A stretch of DNA of 64,000 nucleotides. It comes from Aurantimonas sp. 22II-16-19i. GTDB taxonomy: Bacteria > Pseudomonadota > Alphaproteobacteria > Rhizobiales > Rhizobiaceae. Below, piece after piece: positions 9,521-18,563 of the stretch. The first letter of the stretch is position 1. Each line of letters opens with the position of its first letter. The translations under genes and the position numbers were made by a program. The DNA lies in the NCBI RefSeq assembly GCF_002088275.1, contig NZ_AQQS01000003.1:124001-188000 (forward strand), written 5' to 3'. Under the pieces are notes generated by a model that did no database searches, had not been told where the DNA came from, and saw only the letters and a list, made by a program, of their open reading frames with translations.

Positions 9521-10368
9521 CCACCTATCTCGAGGCCGAGGCGAACCCGATCCGCAACACCGGCGCCATCCGGATCTACGGACCGGAGGGTTTTGCCGGC
9601 ATGCGCCGAGCCTGCCGGCTGACGGCCCAGTGCCTGGACGAACTGGCGGCCATCGTCGTTCCCGGCGTCACCACCCAGGCGATCGACGACTTCGTCGCAA
9701 AATTCGCCCGCGACCACGACACCGTCTCGGCGACGCTGAACTATCGCGGCTATCCGAAGAGCGTCTGCACCTCGATCAACCACGTCGTCTGCCACGGGAT
9801 CCCCAACGACAAGCCGCTGAAGGAAGGCGACATCGTCAATATCGACGTCACCTTCGTCGTCGACGGCTGGCATGGCGATTCCTCGCGCATGTATCCGGTC
9901 GGCAAGCTGAAGCGGGCCGCCGAGCGGCTCTGCGAGGTGACCTATCGCTCGCTCCTGATCGGCATCGAGGCGGTGAAGCCGGGCGGCCATGTCGGCGACA
10001 TCGGCGAGGCGATCCAGGCCTATGCGGAGAGCGAGCGCTGCTCGGTGGTGCGCGACTTCTGCGGCCATGGCGTCGGCAAGCTGTTCCACGATGCGCCGAA
10101 CGTCCTGCATTACGGCCGGCGCGGCGACGGGCCGGAGCTGAAGCCCGGCATGATCTTCACCATCGAGCCGATGATCAATCTCGGCCGGCCGCATGTGAAG
10201 ATCCTCAACGACGGCTGGACCGCCGTGACCCGGGACCGCACCCTGTCGGCCCAGTACGAGCACTCGCTCGGCGTGACCGAGACCGGCTGCGAGGTCTTCA
10301 CCTTCTCGCCGGGCGGCCTCGATACGCCCGGCATCGCCTTCCAGCGCGATCCGGCCGCGGCCGAATAA
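9517..10368 (+). CDS. map: Type I methionine aminopeptidase
   Basis: It removes the initiator methionine from nascent proteins. The 283 residues carry the pita-bread fold metal ligands: [17 protein letters not shown] (two Asp), FCGHGVG (His), FTIEPM (Glu) and [11 protein letters not shown] (Glu). The start overlaps the sfsA stop by four bases and radC follows 7 bases after the stop, so sfsA-map-radC looks like one transcript, an arrangement seen in many alphaproteobacteria. No zinc-finger extension is present at the N-terminus. Confidence 0.96.
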   Translation: MTTYLEAEANPIRNTGAIRIYGPEGFAGMRRACRLTAQCLDELAAIVVPGVTTQAIDDFVAKFARDHDTVSATLNYRGYPKSVCTSINHVVCHGIPNDKPLKEGDIVNIDVTFVVDGWHGDSSRMYPVGKLKRAAERLCEVTYRSLLIGIEAVKPGGHVGDIGEAIQAYAESERCSVVRDFCGHGVGKLFHDAPNVLHYGRRGDGPELKPGMIFTIEPMINLGRPHVKILNDGWTAVTRDRTLSAQYEHSLGVTETGCEVFTFSPGGLDTPGIAFQRDPAAAE

Positions 10369-10375
10369 GCGGGCC

Positions 10376-11212
10376 ATGGCGTCTTCCGGAGGCCGAGACG
10401 AGGACGACAGCGAGGCGGACGCCGAGGACGGCCTCTTCGCCCCCGACCGACGCGCACAGACTCCCGGCCTCGAAGAGCGCTCCGAGCGCCCGCGGGCGGA
10501 GGCCGGCGCGAAGCTTCAGGCATCCGACGACGGCAAGGCGCCGCGCCATCACGACGGCCACCGCGACCGGCTGCGCGAGCGCTTCTCCACCGCCGGCGCC
10601 GACGCCCTTGCCGATTACGAGCTGCTCGAGCTGATCCTCTTCCGCACCATCCCGCGCCGCGACGTCAAGCCCGTCGCCAAGGATCTGATCGCAAGGTTCG
10701 GCTCCCTCGGCGAGGTGCTCGGCGCGCCGCAGCGGCGGCTGATGGAGGTGCCGGGGGTCAAGGAGGCGGTCGCCCTCGACCTGCAGGTGGTCGCGGCGAT
10801 CAACCGGCGGGCGATGCGCTCGGCGGTCCGCCAGCGCGAGGTGCTGTCCTCCTGGACGGCGGTCATCGACTACTGCACCGCCCAGATGGCCCACGAGGCG
10901 CGCGAGCAGTTCCGCATCCTCTTCCTCGACAAGAAGAACGCCCTGATCTCCGACGAGGTGCAGGGCACCGGCACCGTCGACCACACCCCGGTCTATCCGC
11001 GCGAGGTGATGCGCCGGGCGCTGGAGCTGAACGCCACGGCGATCATCCTCGTCCACAACCATCCCTCGGGCGACCCGACGCCGTCCCGCGCCGACATCGA
11101 CATGACGAAGACCATCGTCGAGACGGCAAAGCCCCTCGGCATCTCGGTCCACGACCACATCATCATCGGCAAGAACGGCCATGCCAGCCTCAAGGGCCTG
11201 CGGCTGATCTGA
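10376..11212 (+). CDS. radC: RadC / JAMM-domain DNA repair family protein
   Basis: This 278-residue protein has about 60 acidic, low-complexity residues first, then a helix-hairpin-helix region (residues about 60-150) and a C-terminal JAB/MPN metalloprotease-like domain. The metal motif is intact: [17 protein letters not shown], about residues 221-239, with Glu upstream in the fold. The historical link to DNA repair is weak and the true role is unknown. It is the last gene of the sfsA-map-radC unit and converges on usg. The N-terminal extension is a little longer than in enterobacterial RadC. Confidence 0.92.
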   Translation: MASSGGRDEDDSEADAEDGLFAPDRRAQTPGLEERSERPRAEAGAKLQASDDGKAPRHHDGHRDRLRERFSTAGADALADYELLELILFRTIPRRDVKPVAKDLIARFGSLGEVLGAPQRRLMEVPGVKEAVALDLQVVAAINRRAMRSAVRQREVLSSWTAVIDYCTAQMAHEAREQFRILFLDKKNALISDEVQGTGTVDHTPVYPREVMRRALELNATAIILVHNHPSGDPTPSRADIDMTKTIVETAKPLGISVHDHIIIGKNGHASLKGLRLI

Positions 11213-11399
11213 GCCGCTGCCATCGCAGTGCGCTCGCGACAGCCGGCAAAGGCACGCCTGCGGCAAGAAGCGCGCCGATGTGGCGCCGTCTCCGCCGGCC
11301 GACTGTCGGCCTATGCCGAGGCGGCGGCAGGGCAAGCCGCGACAAGGCAGCAGGCTGCCGCACCCAAAGCGGCCGGGCGTCCGCCGGCGGCTGCAGCTC

Positions 11400-11681
11400 T
11401 CAATGCAGCTGGCCGCCATCCTTCACGATGCGGATTTCCTTCGGGCTGATCAGCCCCTGATGCATGACGCGGACGGAGTGGATGATCGCCTCGATCTCGC
11501 GCTCCCAATGGTCGAGAAAGCGCTTCAGCCGCGGGTAGTCGGGCGCGAGGTCCTCGAACTGCCAGAAGAACGTCTGCAGCAATGTCGGATGATCCGGCAT
11601 GCGGTAGAGAACTTCGGCAGACGTCAAGCTGTAACCCTGAAGCATCCGTTGGAAGGACGCGTCGACTTGTCTCGCAGTCAT
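11400..11681 (-). CDS. usg: Usg family protein
   Basis: This small 93-residue protein matches the alphaproteobacterial Usg family: MLQGYSLTSAEVLYRMPDH, then a tryptophan-rich middle (FFWQFEDLAPDYPRL) and HSVRVMHQGLISPKEIR near the end. No function is established, although the name comes from a gene next to trpF in Caulobacter. AGAGGTG lies 5 bases before the ATG at 11681, which decides against a GTG two codons upstream. Confidence 0.85.
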   Translation of the reverse strand: MTARQVDASFQRMLQGYSLTSAEVLYRMPDHPTLLQTFFWQFEDLAPDYPRLKRFLDHWEREIEAIIHSVRVMHQGLISPKEIRIVKDGGQLH

Positions 11682-11848
11682 CGGCACACCTCTTCGAGCG
11701 GCGCCGGACTGTTGTTCACCGGCCCCGTGTTACGTCTCCAGTCACTTCCCGAAAGCCGGTTGAGCTGGAGCTTCGACAGGTTCGATGCTGCGCCGCTTTC
11801 CTTAACGAGCCATTAACTCCCGGCGTGGCAAAGACGCCGGTTCGATCA

Positions 11849-14008
11849 TTAAAGGGCGAGCGGCCGGCCCTCGCAAGCGGCGAGTCGATGAATTCCTCGC
11901 CAGCCGTTGCCGGCGCACAACGAAAGTGCAGCCCTGCCTGACGATCCGCCTCGCACAGCAACAGCGTGCAGGGCGGGCGGGCCGGCTCGATGCGCCTGCC
12001 GGCCAGCCTGCCTCAGGATCGCCCCGAGCATGGCCGACTTCCGCTCCGTCTCGCCGCTCTCCATCGGCGTCGCATCCCTGGCGCGCGGCGCTTCGGGCGC
12101 CCCGGGTGCGGGACCGGCGGGATCGGCCGGAGGCGCTGCCACGCCGTCCTCCCCTGCCGCGCCCGGCCCTTCCGCCGCACCGCTGCCCGCGTCATTGCCC
12201 GCATCACCGGCGCCCGCATCCCCGGCCGCTTCGTCCCCGGCCGCGTTGTCTGTCGGCTCGCCAGCCGACGGGGGAGCCGCCGGCGGGGCGCTCGGCGCGG
12301 AGGCGGCGGCGCCTTCCCCTGTGCCTGAGCCTGTGCCAGGGCCGGAATCGCCACCGGCCGCGCCGGCCGGCCCGTTTTCGCCTGCGGCGGCGGCCCCTTC
12401 GTCACCGAGGATCCGCGCCCACAAATCGTCGGTCGCCTGGCGAGCCCTCTCGAGCGGCAGCACCAGCTTGCCGCTGCCGGCGGCCCGGGTCAGCTCGTCG
12501 CGCAGCTTCGCCGCGACCCGGTCGCCGCCCGCCGCCGCGATCGCCGCCCAGCCATAGGCGCGCATGATGTTGCGCGGCGTCTGCGAGCCCTCGTAATAGG
12601 CATAGGCGAGCCGGCGGATCGTCGCCCAGTCGCGGCTGCGGAACGCCTCGATCTCGGCGGCGCGCTGGCGCTGGCCGACGGGCGTCTCGCGCCAGGTGGC
12701 GACGGCCTCGTCCTCGGCCCCCACGATCTCCGCCGGGCTGAGCCGGCGGCCGATGGCCGCAAGGCTCTCGCCGGCACCGGGCAGCCCCTCGGCCAGCGCC
12801 AGATCGAGCGCGACATAGGTCGGAGCGAGCCTTTCCTGGGCGATCGGAACATAGGGGTCGATGGCGATGGCCCGGGCGAGCAGCGCCACCGCCGCGCGGT
12901 TTCCCTCCATCGCCGCCGGCATGATCAGCCCCAGCGCCCGGCCGGCGTCCTGCGGCGTGCCGCGGCCCTTTAGCAGCACGTCGGCAAGGGCGAGGACGTC
13001 CTCCAGCGGCGCGTCCGGGGCAAGCTCCAGCTGCTGCGAGGTCAAAAGCGGCTGGCGCGTCGCCGGCCCGTTGACGATCTCCGGCGCCAGATCCTCGACG
13101 TCCCGCGCGTCGACGGCGCCGTCGGTCAGCCGGGCGAGATCGAAGGGCTCGGCCGGCCGCAGGGCGACGAACAGCCGGTCCGGTGCCCTGAGGAAGGCCT
13201 GCACCGCTGCCGACCAGCCTTGCGCCCGCTGCCGCAGCTGCGGTGTCGCACCGCCGGGAAGCTTGTCGACGAGCCCCGCCGTCCCGGCGCCGGCGATCAG
13301 CGCCGCGGCCGCCGCCGCGGCATCCGGGCTCAGGCCCTGCTCCCGGCCGAGGACGTCGTAGAGCGCCGGGACGAGGCCCATGTCGACGAAGGCGAGGTCG
13401 CCCGAGGCCAGCCGGCCGCGGATCTCGGGCCTGTCGCCACCTGCCGCGGGTCCGCCGCCGATGTCGTCCAGCGGAGCGAGCAGGTGGAAGCCTCTCAGAT
13501 CGGCGTCGAGATCGAAGGCGCCGATCCCGTCGAGACGGGCGCTCGCCTGGACCTGGTAGTCGGCGCGCGGGGCATCGAGGACGAGGCCGACGGTGACGTT
13601 GCCGGTCACGGTCTGCCGGTCGAGTGTGGTCAGGACCTCGCGGACCGTCGGATCGAGCGGCAGCGGCCGCGTGTCGACGGCGACGTCGTCGAGGATCAGC
13701 TGGTCGGCGCCGACGCGCATCTGCCCGATCCGGAAGTTGACCTTGTCCCGGCCGACCTCCAGCCCCGTCACCACCAGCGAGCGGGTGATCGGATCGTAGC
13801 GCCGGCCGTCATAGGTGATTGCGGCGAGGCTGCGCAGCGAGGTTACCGCGAAATCGAAGAGATAGGGCGTGTAGGGCAGGATCAGTCCGGAGAGCCCGCC
13901 CGCATCCTCGGCTGCCGGGCCCGCGGGCTGCGAGGTCTGGGCGGTCCCCGGGACCACCGCAGCGCAAGTCAGCACCGCCGCAACCAGCACGGCGAACCTT
14001 CGCGACAT
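11849..14008 (-). CDS. Large secreted protein with Sel1-like region and low-complexity tail
   Basis: This is a protein of 719 residues. Residues 1-25 form a signal peptide ending near PGTAQ. The next 450 residues have an unassigned, probably beta-rich domain that mentions no known enzyme motif. Residues about 470-540 contain a Sel1/TPR-like helical pair (MRAYGWAAIAAAGGDRVAAKL). From about 545 to 645 the protein is almost pure Gly/Ala/Pro/Glu/Asp. The last 50 residues are arginine-rich and could be out-of-frame sequence after a shift. GGGGAGG lies directly before the ATG at 14014 and 6 bases before that at 14008, so the second is preferred. It is divergent from ahcY. Confidence 0.75.
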   Translation of the reverse strand: MSRRFAVLVAAVLTCAAVVPGTAQTSQPAGPAAEDAGGLSGLILPYTPYLFDFAVTSLRSLAAITYDGRRYDPITRSLVVTGLEVGRDKVNFRIGQMRVGADQLILDDVAVDTRPLPLDPTVREVLTTLDRQTVTGNVTVGLVLDAPRADYQVQASARLDGIGAFDLDADLRGFHLLAPLDDIGGGPAAGGDRPEIRGRLASGDLAFVDMGLVPALYDVLGREQGLSPDAAAAAAALIAGAGTAGLVDKLPGGATPQLRQRAQGWSAAVQAFLRAPDRLFVALRPAEPFDLARLTDGAVDARDVEDLAPEIVNGPATRQPLLTSQQLELAPDAPLEDVLALADVLLKGRGTPQDAGRALGLIMPAAMEGNRAAVALLARAIAIDPYVPIAQERLAPTYVALDLALAEGLPGAGESLAAIGRRLSPAEIVGAEDEAVATWRETPVGQRQRAAEIEAFRSRDWATIRRLAYAYYEGSQTPRNIMRAYGWAAIAAAGGDRVAAKLRDELTRAAGSGKLVLPLERARQATDDLWARILGDEGAAAAGENGPAGAAGGDSGPGTGSGTGEGAAASAPSAPPAAPPSAGEPTDNAAGDEAAGDAGAGDAGNDAGSGAAEGPGAAGEDGVAAPPADPAGPAPGAPEAPRARDATPMESGETERKSAMLGAILRQAGRQAHRAGPPALHAVAVRGGSSGRAALSLCAGNGWRGIHRLAACEGRPLAL

Positions 14009-14192
14009 CGTCATCCTCCCCTTCGGCCGGCGGCGGCGGAGCCGCCCGGGCCGAACTCACGCCGGGCACCGGCCGGGCTCGATACCGGCGGCGCTTGAGC
14101 GGCAACCCCTTGGCGCCGGTCGAAGACCGGGGCCGGCGGCATGATAGCCCGCGTGACGAAAGAATCCCAATGCCGAAAATACCGATCAAGAC

Positions 14193-14208
14193 ATAAACAA
14201 ATGTTTAT
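14193..14208. promoter_or_regulatory. Candidate ArsR-type operator upstream of ahcY
   Basis: A perfect 6-bp inverted repeat, ATAAAC-AAAT-GTTTAT, sits 107 bases before the ahcY start in an AT-rich patch (14160-14215) that stands out from the GC-rich surroundings. In alphaproteobacteria ahcY and other S-adenosylmethionine-cycle genes are controlled by ArsR-family repressors (SahR/SamR type) that bind AT-rich palindromes of this kind. The assignment to such a regulator is inference; the palindrome itself is seen. The rest of the 306-bp gap 14009-14314 shows no gene. Confidence 0.45.
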
Positions 14209-14314
14209 ATCCTCTTGTGGCACTGCGTTCTGCCTGCTAAAGCCAGCGCCAACGATCGGGTGCGGTTCGCGCCCCGGATCGACCAACCGCCTTCAGGAAG
14301 GGAATTCCCACGCC

Positions 14315-15715
14315 ATGAGCGAACAGACCGACTACATCGTCAAGGACATCGCCCTCGCCGACTACGGCCGCAAGGAGCTCGACATCGCCGAGACCGAGAT
14401 GCCCGGTCTGATGGCCTGCCGCGAGGAATTCGGCGCCGACAAGCCGCTGAAGGGCGCCCGGATCACCGGTTCGCTGCACATGACGATCCAGACCGGCGTC
14501 CTGATCGAGACGCTCGTGGCGCTCGGCGCCGAGGTCCGCTGGGCTTCCTGCAACATCTTCTCGACCCAGGACCATGCCGCTGCCGCGATCGCCGCCGCCG
14601 GCATCCCGGTCTTCGCCATCAAGGGCGAGACCCTCGAGGAATACTGGACCTACACCGACAAGATCTTCCAGTGGCCGGACGGCCAGCCGTCGAACATGAT
14701 CCTCGACGACGGCGGCGACGCCACGATGTACATCCTGACCGGCGCCCGCGCCGAGGCCGGCGAGGACGTCCTGTCCAACCCCGGCAATGAGGAGGAGACC
14801 ATCCTCTTCGCGCAGATCAAGAAGCGCATGGCCGAGACGCCGGGCTTCTTCACCAAGCAGCGCGAGGCCATCCGCGGCGTCACCGAAGAGACGACCACCG
14901 GCGTCAACCGTCTCTACCAGCTGCAGAAGAAGGGCCTCCTGCCCTTCCCGGCGATCAACGTCAACGACTCGGTCACCAAGTCGAAGTTCGACAACAAGTA
15001 CGGCTGCAAGGAGTCGCTGGTCGACGGCATCCGCCGCGGCACCGACGTGATGATGGCCGGCAAGGTCGCGGTCGTCTGCGGCTATGGCGACGTCGGCAAG
15101 GGCTCGGCCGCTTCGCTCCAGGGCGCCGGCGCCCGCGTCAAGGTCACCGAGGTCGACCCGATCTGCGCCCTGCAGGCGGCGATGGACGGCTTCGAGGTGG
15201 TCCAGCTCGAGGACGTCGTCTCGACCGCCGACATCTTCATCACCACCACCGGCAACAAGGACGTCATCCGCATCGAGCACATGCGCGAGATGAAGGACAT
15301 GGCGATCGTCGGCAACATCGGCCACTTCGACAACGAGATTCAGGTCGACGCCCTGAAGAACCTCAAGTGGACGAACATCAAGCCCCAGGTCGACATGATC
15401 GAGTTCGCCAAGGGCAACCGCATGCTGCTCCTCTCCGAGGGCCGCCTGCTCAACCTCGGCAACGCCACCGGTCACCCGAGCTTCGTGATGTCGGCGTCCT
15501 TCACCAACCAGACGCTGGCGCAGATCGAGCTGTTCACCAAGGGCGAGCAGTACGAGAACCAGGTCTACGTCCTGCCGAAGCACCTCGACGAGAAGGTCGC
15601 CCGCCTGCATCTCGGCAAGCTCGGCGCAAGGTTGTCGGAGCTCACCGAAGAACAGGCAGCCTATATCGGCGTCACCCAGCAGGGCCCTTACAAGCCCGAG
15701 CACTACCGCTACTGA
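14315..15715 (+). CDS. ahcY: Adenosylhomocysteinase
   Basis: It splits S-adenosylhomocysteine to adenosine and homocysteine, keeping methylation reactions running. The 466 residues include the substrate-binding start ([13 protein letters not shown]), the lysine/aspartate catalytic segment ([17 protein letters not shown]) and the NAD-binding motif [10 protein letters not shown]. The protein ends PYKPEHYRY, a conserved C-terminus that reaches into the neighbouring subunit. AGGAAGGGA precedes the ATG at 14315. Upstream ATGs in frame are rejected as unconserved. Codon use is strongly biased to C-ending codons, as expected for a highly expressed gene. Confidence 0.98.
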   Translation: MSEQTDYIVKDIALADYGRKELDIAETEMPGLMACREEFGADKPLKGARITGSLHMTIQTGVLIETLVALGAEVRWASCNIFSTQDHAAAAIAAAGIPVFAIKGETLEEYWTYTDKIFQWPDGQPSNMILDDGGDATMYILTGARAEAGEDVLSNPGNEEETILFAQIKKRMAETPGFFTKQREAIRGVTEETTTGVNRLYQLQKKGLLPFPAINVNDSVTKSKFDNKYGCKESLVDGIRRGTDVMMAGKVAVVCGYGDVGKGSAASLQGAGARVKVTEVDPICALQAAMDGFEVVQLEDVVSTADIFITTTGNKDVIRIEHMREMKDMAIVGNIGHFDNEIQVDALKNLKWTNIKPQVDMIEFAKGNRMLLLSEGRLLNLGNATGHPSFVMSASFTNQTLAQIELFTKGEQYENQVYVLPKHLDEKVARLHLGKLGARLSELTEEQAAYIGVTQQGPYKPEHYRY

Positions 15716-15746
15716 TTTGCGGCCGGCCCTTCGGCCGACTCACAGG

Positions 15747-15774
15747 GCCCGGCGAAGCGCAAGCCTCGCCGGGC
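15747..15774 (+). terminator. Rho-independent terminator after ahcY
   Basis: A perfect 9-bp stem GCCCGGCGA / TCGCCGGGC with a 10-base loop lies 31 bases after the ahcY stop and is followed by AATTTCATTT. It separates ahcY from divL. Confidence 0.75.
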
Positions 15775-15932
15775 AATTTCATTTCAGCTTTAGTTAAATA
15801 TTACGGATTGCGCCCGACTCACCAGCCGCTAATATGTCCGAATCAAGGCTTTCCGATGCGGAAAAGAGAGCTTTGAACGAGATGCGTTGAGTTCAGTCTC
15901 GACAGCGGCGGCAAAGACGAGGGCAAACTCAT

Positions 15933-18563
15933 ATGTCGAGAGACATCGAACCCGGGCGCGGCGGCGCAGGCGGGTCGCGCATGGATTCCAAGCAAAATCT
16001 GGCGGCAACGGTCATCCTCCACGGGGCGTGGTGGGCGACGACGACAGCGACAGTTCTGGCGGCCTCCCTGGCGGCCTCGACCGGCCCGGCCGCGGCCCAG
16101 GGCGGCGGGCCGGATCTCGCCGTCAATGTCGACCGGATGCTGACCGACATCGATATCCTCTATCTCTCCGCCATCGCTTTCCTGATCGGCGCGGCGATGG
16201 TCGCGGCGACCTTTCTGGTCAGGCAGCGGGCCGCCCTCAGCGGCGAGAACGAGGCCTTGCGGAGCGATCTCCATCAGGCCCGGCTCGAGGCCGACGCCCG
16301 CACCGCGCTGCTCCTCTCCGGCGACGAGCGCATTCTGGTCTTTTCCGGCTCGCCGACCCCGGAAGTGGTGGGGCAGATCGCGGCGATCCGCCAGATCCCC
16401 ACCGATCCGGGCCGCTTCCTGATCTTCGCCGACTGGATGCCCGCCGAGCAGGTGGCGCTTCTGGAGGCCGCCATCGCGGAGCTCCTGGAGACCGCCAAAC
16501 CCTTCCGCATGGCCATCGATCTCGATGCCGAATGCGTCGTCGAGGCGACCGGCCGCACCTCGGGCGGCCTGGCGATGGTCCGGTTCAGCGTTCTCGAGGG
16601 GCTGCGCAAGCGCCTCGACGAGCTGTCGTCGTCCCAGTCCCGCACCAAGGCGACGGTGGAGGCGATGCAGCATCTCTTCGATCAGGCGCCGCTGGCGATC
16701 TGGCTGCGCGACCGGCACAACCGGCTCACCTGGGTCAACCGCGCCTATGCGACCGCCGTCGACGCCCCCTCCGTCGCCGACGCGCTCGAACGGCAGATCG
16801 AGTTCTTCAGCGCCCAGGACCGGCTGCGCATCGCCCGGGACCTCGAAAAGGCCCGCATCTTTACCGGCAAGCTGTCGACCGTCGTCGAGGCCGACCGGCG
16901 CAACTTCAACGTCGTCGAGACCATCGGCCCGGACGGATCGGCCGGCCTTGCCATCGACGTCTCCGAGACCGAGCAGGTGCGCATGGAGCTGCACCAGACG
17001 ATCGTCAGCCAGTCCGAAACCCTCGACCAGCTCGCCACCGCCGTCGCCAGGTTCGACGAGCGCACGCGGCTCTGCTACTACAACGCCGCCTTCCAGCGCC
17101 TGTTCGACCTCTCCAACGCCTATCTGGAGACCGAGCCGGATCACGTGGCGCTGCTCGATCACCTGCGCACCCGCGGCACCCTGCCGATCGAGAAGTTGAT
17201 GCGCTCGGAAATGCGCGAGCAGGATCTGGCCGCCTATCGCGCCACCGAGCCGACCGACACGATGTGGCACCTGGCCGACGGCCGCACGCTGCGGGTGATC
17301 GCCACGCCGCAGCCGCGCGGCGGCGCCACCTGGGTGTTCGAGGACATCACCGAGAAGCTGGAACTCGAAAGCCAGCTGAAGTCGACCTCCCAGCTGCAGC
17401 GCGAGACCATCGACTTCCTGAACGAGGCCGTTGCCGTGTTCGGCAGCGACGGCAGGCTGCGGCTGTCCAATCCCGCCTTCGCCGACATGTGGGGCTTTGC
17501 CGCCGAGATGCTGGAGGCGACGCCGCGCATCCAGACCCTCTCCGACATCGCCATGGCGAAGGTCGAGCCCGCGCAGGGCGGGTCCGAGCAGGATCTGTCC
17601 GAAGTCTCGCGCGGCTGGCAGCTCTTCTGCGAGCAGGTCACCTCCTTCGACGAGCATGGCCGCGACACCCTGCGCGGCGAGATGAGCCTCACCGACGGCC
17701 GCATCTTCAACTACGCCATCGTCCCCCTGCCCAACGGCCTGACGATGCTGACCTTCTCCAACATCTCCGAGGCGCGGGCCGCCGAGCTCGTGCTGCGCGA
17801 GCGCAACGACGCGCTGGAACAGGCCAACCGCATCAAGACCGACTTCGTCCAGCACGTGAACTACGAGCTGCGCTCGCCGCTCACCAACATCATCGGCTTC
17901 TCCGCGCTGCTGCGCTCGCCGGAGACCGGTCCGCTCAACGAGCGCCAGAGCGAATATCTCGACTACATCTCCTCCTCGACCTCGACGCTGCTCACCATCG
18001 TCAACGACATCCTCGACCTCGCCACCGTCGATGCCGGCATCATGGAGCTCGAACTGTCCGAGGTCGACATCGCCCGCACCGTCGAGCAGGCGGTCGACGG
18101 CGTCCGCGACCGCTTCGAGGCGGCCGACCTGCGGCTTTCGATCGACCTCGGCGACGCCGGCACGACGTTCCTCGCCGATGGCCACCGGCTGATCCAGATC
18201 CTCTTCAACCTCCTCTCCAACGCGGCGAACTTCGCCCCCGCCGGCTCGACCGTCGGCGTACGGGCCTGGCGCCACCAGGGGATGCTCTCCTTCGAGGTGT
18301 CCGACCGGGGGCCCGGCATCGCCAGCGAACAGGTCGAGAAGGTCTTCGAGCGCTTCGAAGCCAATCCGAGCGGCGGCCGCCAGTCCGGCGCCGGGCTCGG
18401 CCTCTCCATCGTCAAGAGCTTCGTCGAGCTGCATCAGGGCCATGTCGAGGTCCGCTCGACGCGCGGCTCCGGCACGGCGGTCACCTGCCATTTCCCCCTC
18501 GACGGCCTCCTGCCCGACGAGGAGGACGGTTCGTCGTCGCGGTTCCGGAGCGCCGCCGAATGA
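15933..18563 (+). CDS. divL: DivL-type histidine-kinase-like cell-cycle regulator
   Basis: In Caulobacter, DivL is a membrane pseudokinase that modulates CckA and so CtrA activity, reading the state of DivK. This protein has 876 residues: two N-terminal hydrophobic segments (about 29-50 and 70-90), several PAS domains (about 235-620), a HisKA-like dimerisation helix and a C-terminal ATPase domain with SNAANFAP (N box), DRGPGI (G1) and GAGLGLSI (G2). The H box reads HVNYELRSPL: the phosphorylatable histidine is replaced by Tyr644, the hallmark of DivL. Its stop overlaps the start of the next gene (ATGA). The ahcY-divL-tsaE order fits Rhizobiales. Confidence 0.9.
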   Translation: MSRDIEPGRGGAGGSRMDSKQNLAATVILHGAWWATTTATVLAASLAASTGPAAAQGGGPDLAVNVDRMLTDIDILYLSAIAFLIGAAMVAATFLVRQRAALSGENEALRSDLHQARLEADARTALLLSGDERILVFSGSPTPEVVGQIAAIRQIPTDPGRFLIFADWMPAEQVALLEAAIAELLETAKPFRMAIDLDAECVVEATGRTSGGLAMVRFSVLEGLRKRLDELSSSQSRTKATVEAMQHLFDQAPLAIWLRDRHNRLTWVNRAYATAVDAPSVADALERQIEFFSAQDRLRIARDLEKARIFTGKLSTVVEADRRNFNVVETIGPDGSAGLAIDVSETEQVRMELHQTIVSQSETLDQLATAVARFDERTRLCYYNAAFQRLFDLSNAYLETEPDHVALLDHLRTRGTLPIEKLMRSEMREQDLAAYRATEPTDTMWHLADGRTLRVIATPQPRGGATWVFEDITEKLELESQLKSTSQLQRETIDFLNEAVAVFGSDGRLRLSNPAFADMWGFAAEMLEATPRIQTLSDIAMAKVEPAQGGSEQDLSEVSRGWQLFCEQVTSFDEHGRDTLRGEMSLTDGRIFNYAIVPLPNGLTMLTFSNISEARAAELVLRERNDALEQANRIKTDFVQHVNYELRSPLTNIIGFSALLRSPETGPLNERQSEYLDYISSSTSTLLTIVNDILDLATVDAGIMELELSEVDIARTVEQAVDGVRDRFEAADLRLSIDLGDAGTTFLADGHRLIQILFNLLSNAANFAPAGSTVGVRAWRHQGMLSFEVSDRGPGIASEQVEKVFERFEANPSGGRQSGAGLGLSIVKSFVELHQGHVEVRSTRGSGTAVTCHFPLDGLLPDEEDGSSSRFRSAAE

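Noticed and set aside
15790-15840. CtrA-type binding site (TTAA-N7-TTAA) before divL
   Set aside because: There is an AT-rich TTAGTTAAATATTACGG segment, but the two half-sites do not have the required spacing.
15843-18491. An 882-codon minus-strand frame opposite divL
   Set aside because: Composition is that of antisense codon bias, with no signal peptide, motif or ribosome site. divL is unambiguous.
15887-18559. Extension of the TsaE-AmgK protein upstream through the divL region (same frame is open for 890 codons)
   Set aside because: The upstream part is out-of-frame divL sequence; the ATG at 18560 overlapping the divL stop begins the conserved TsaE domain.
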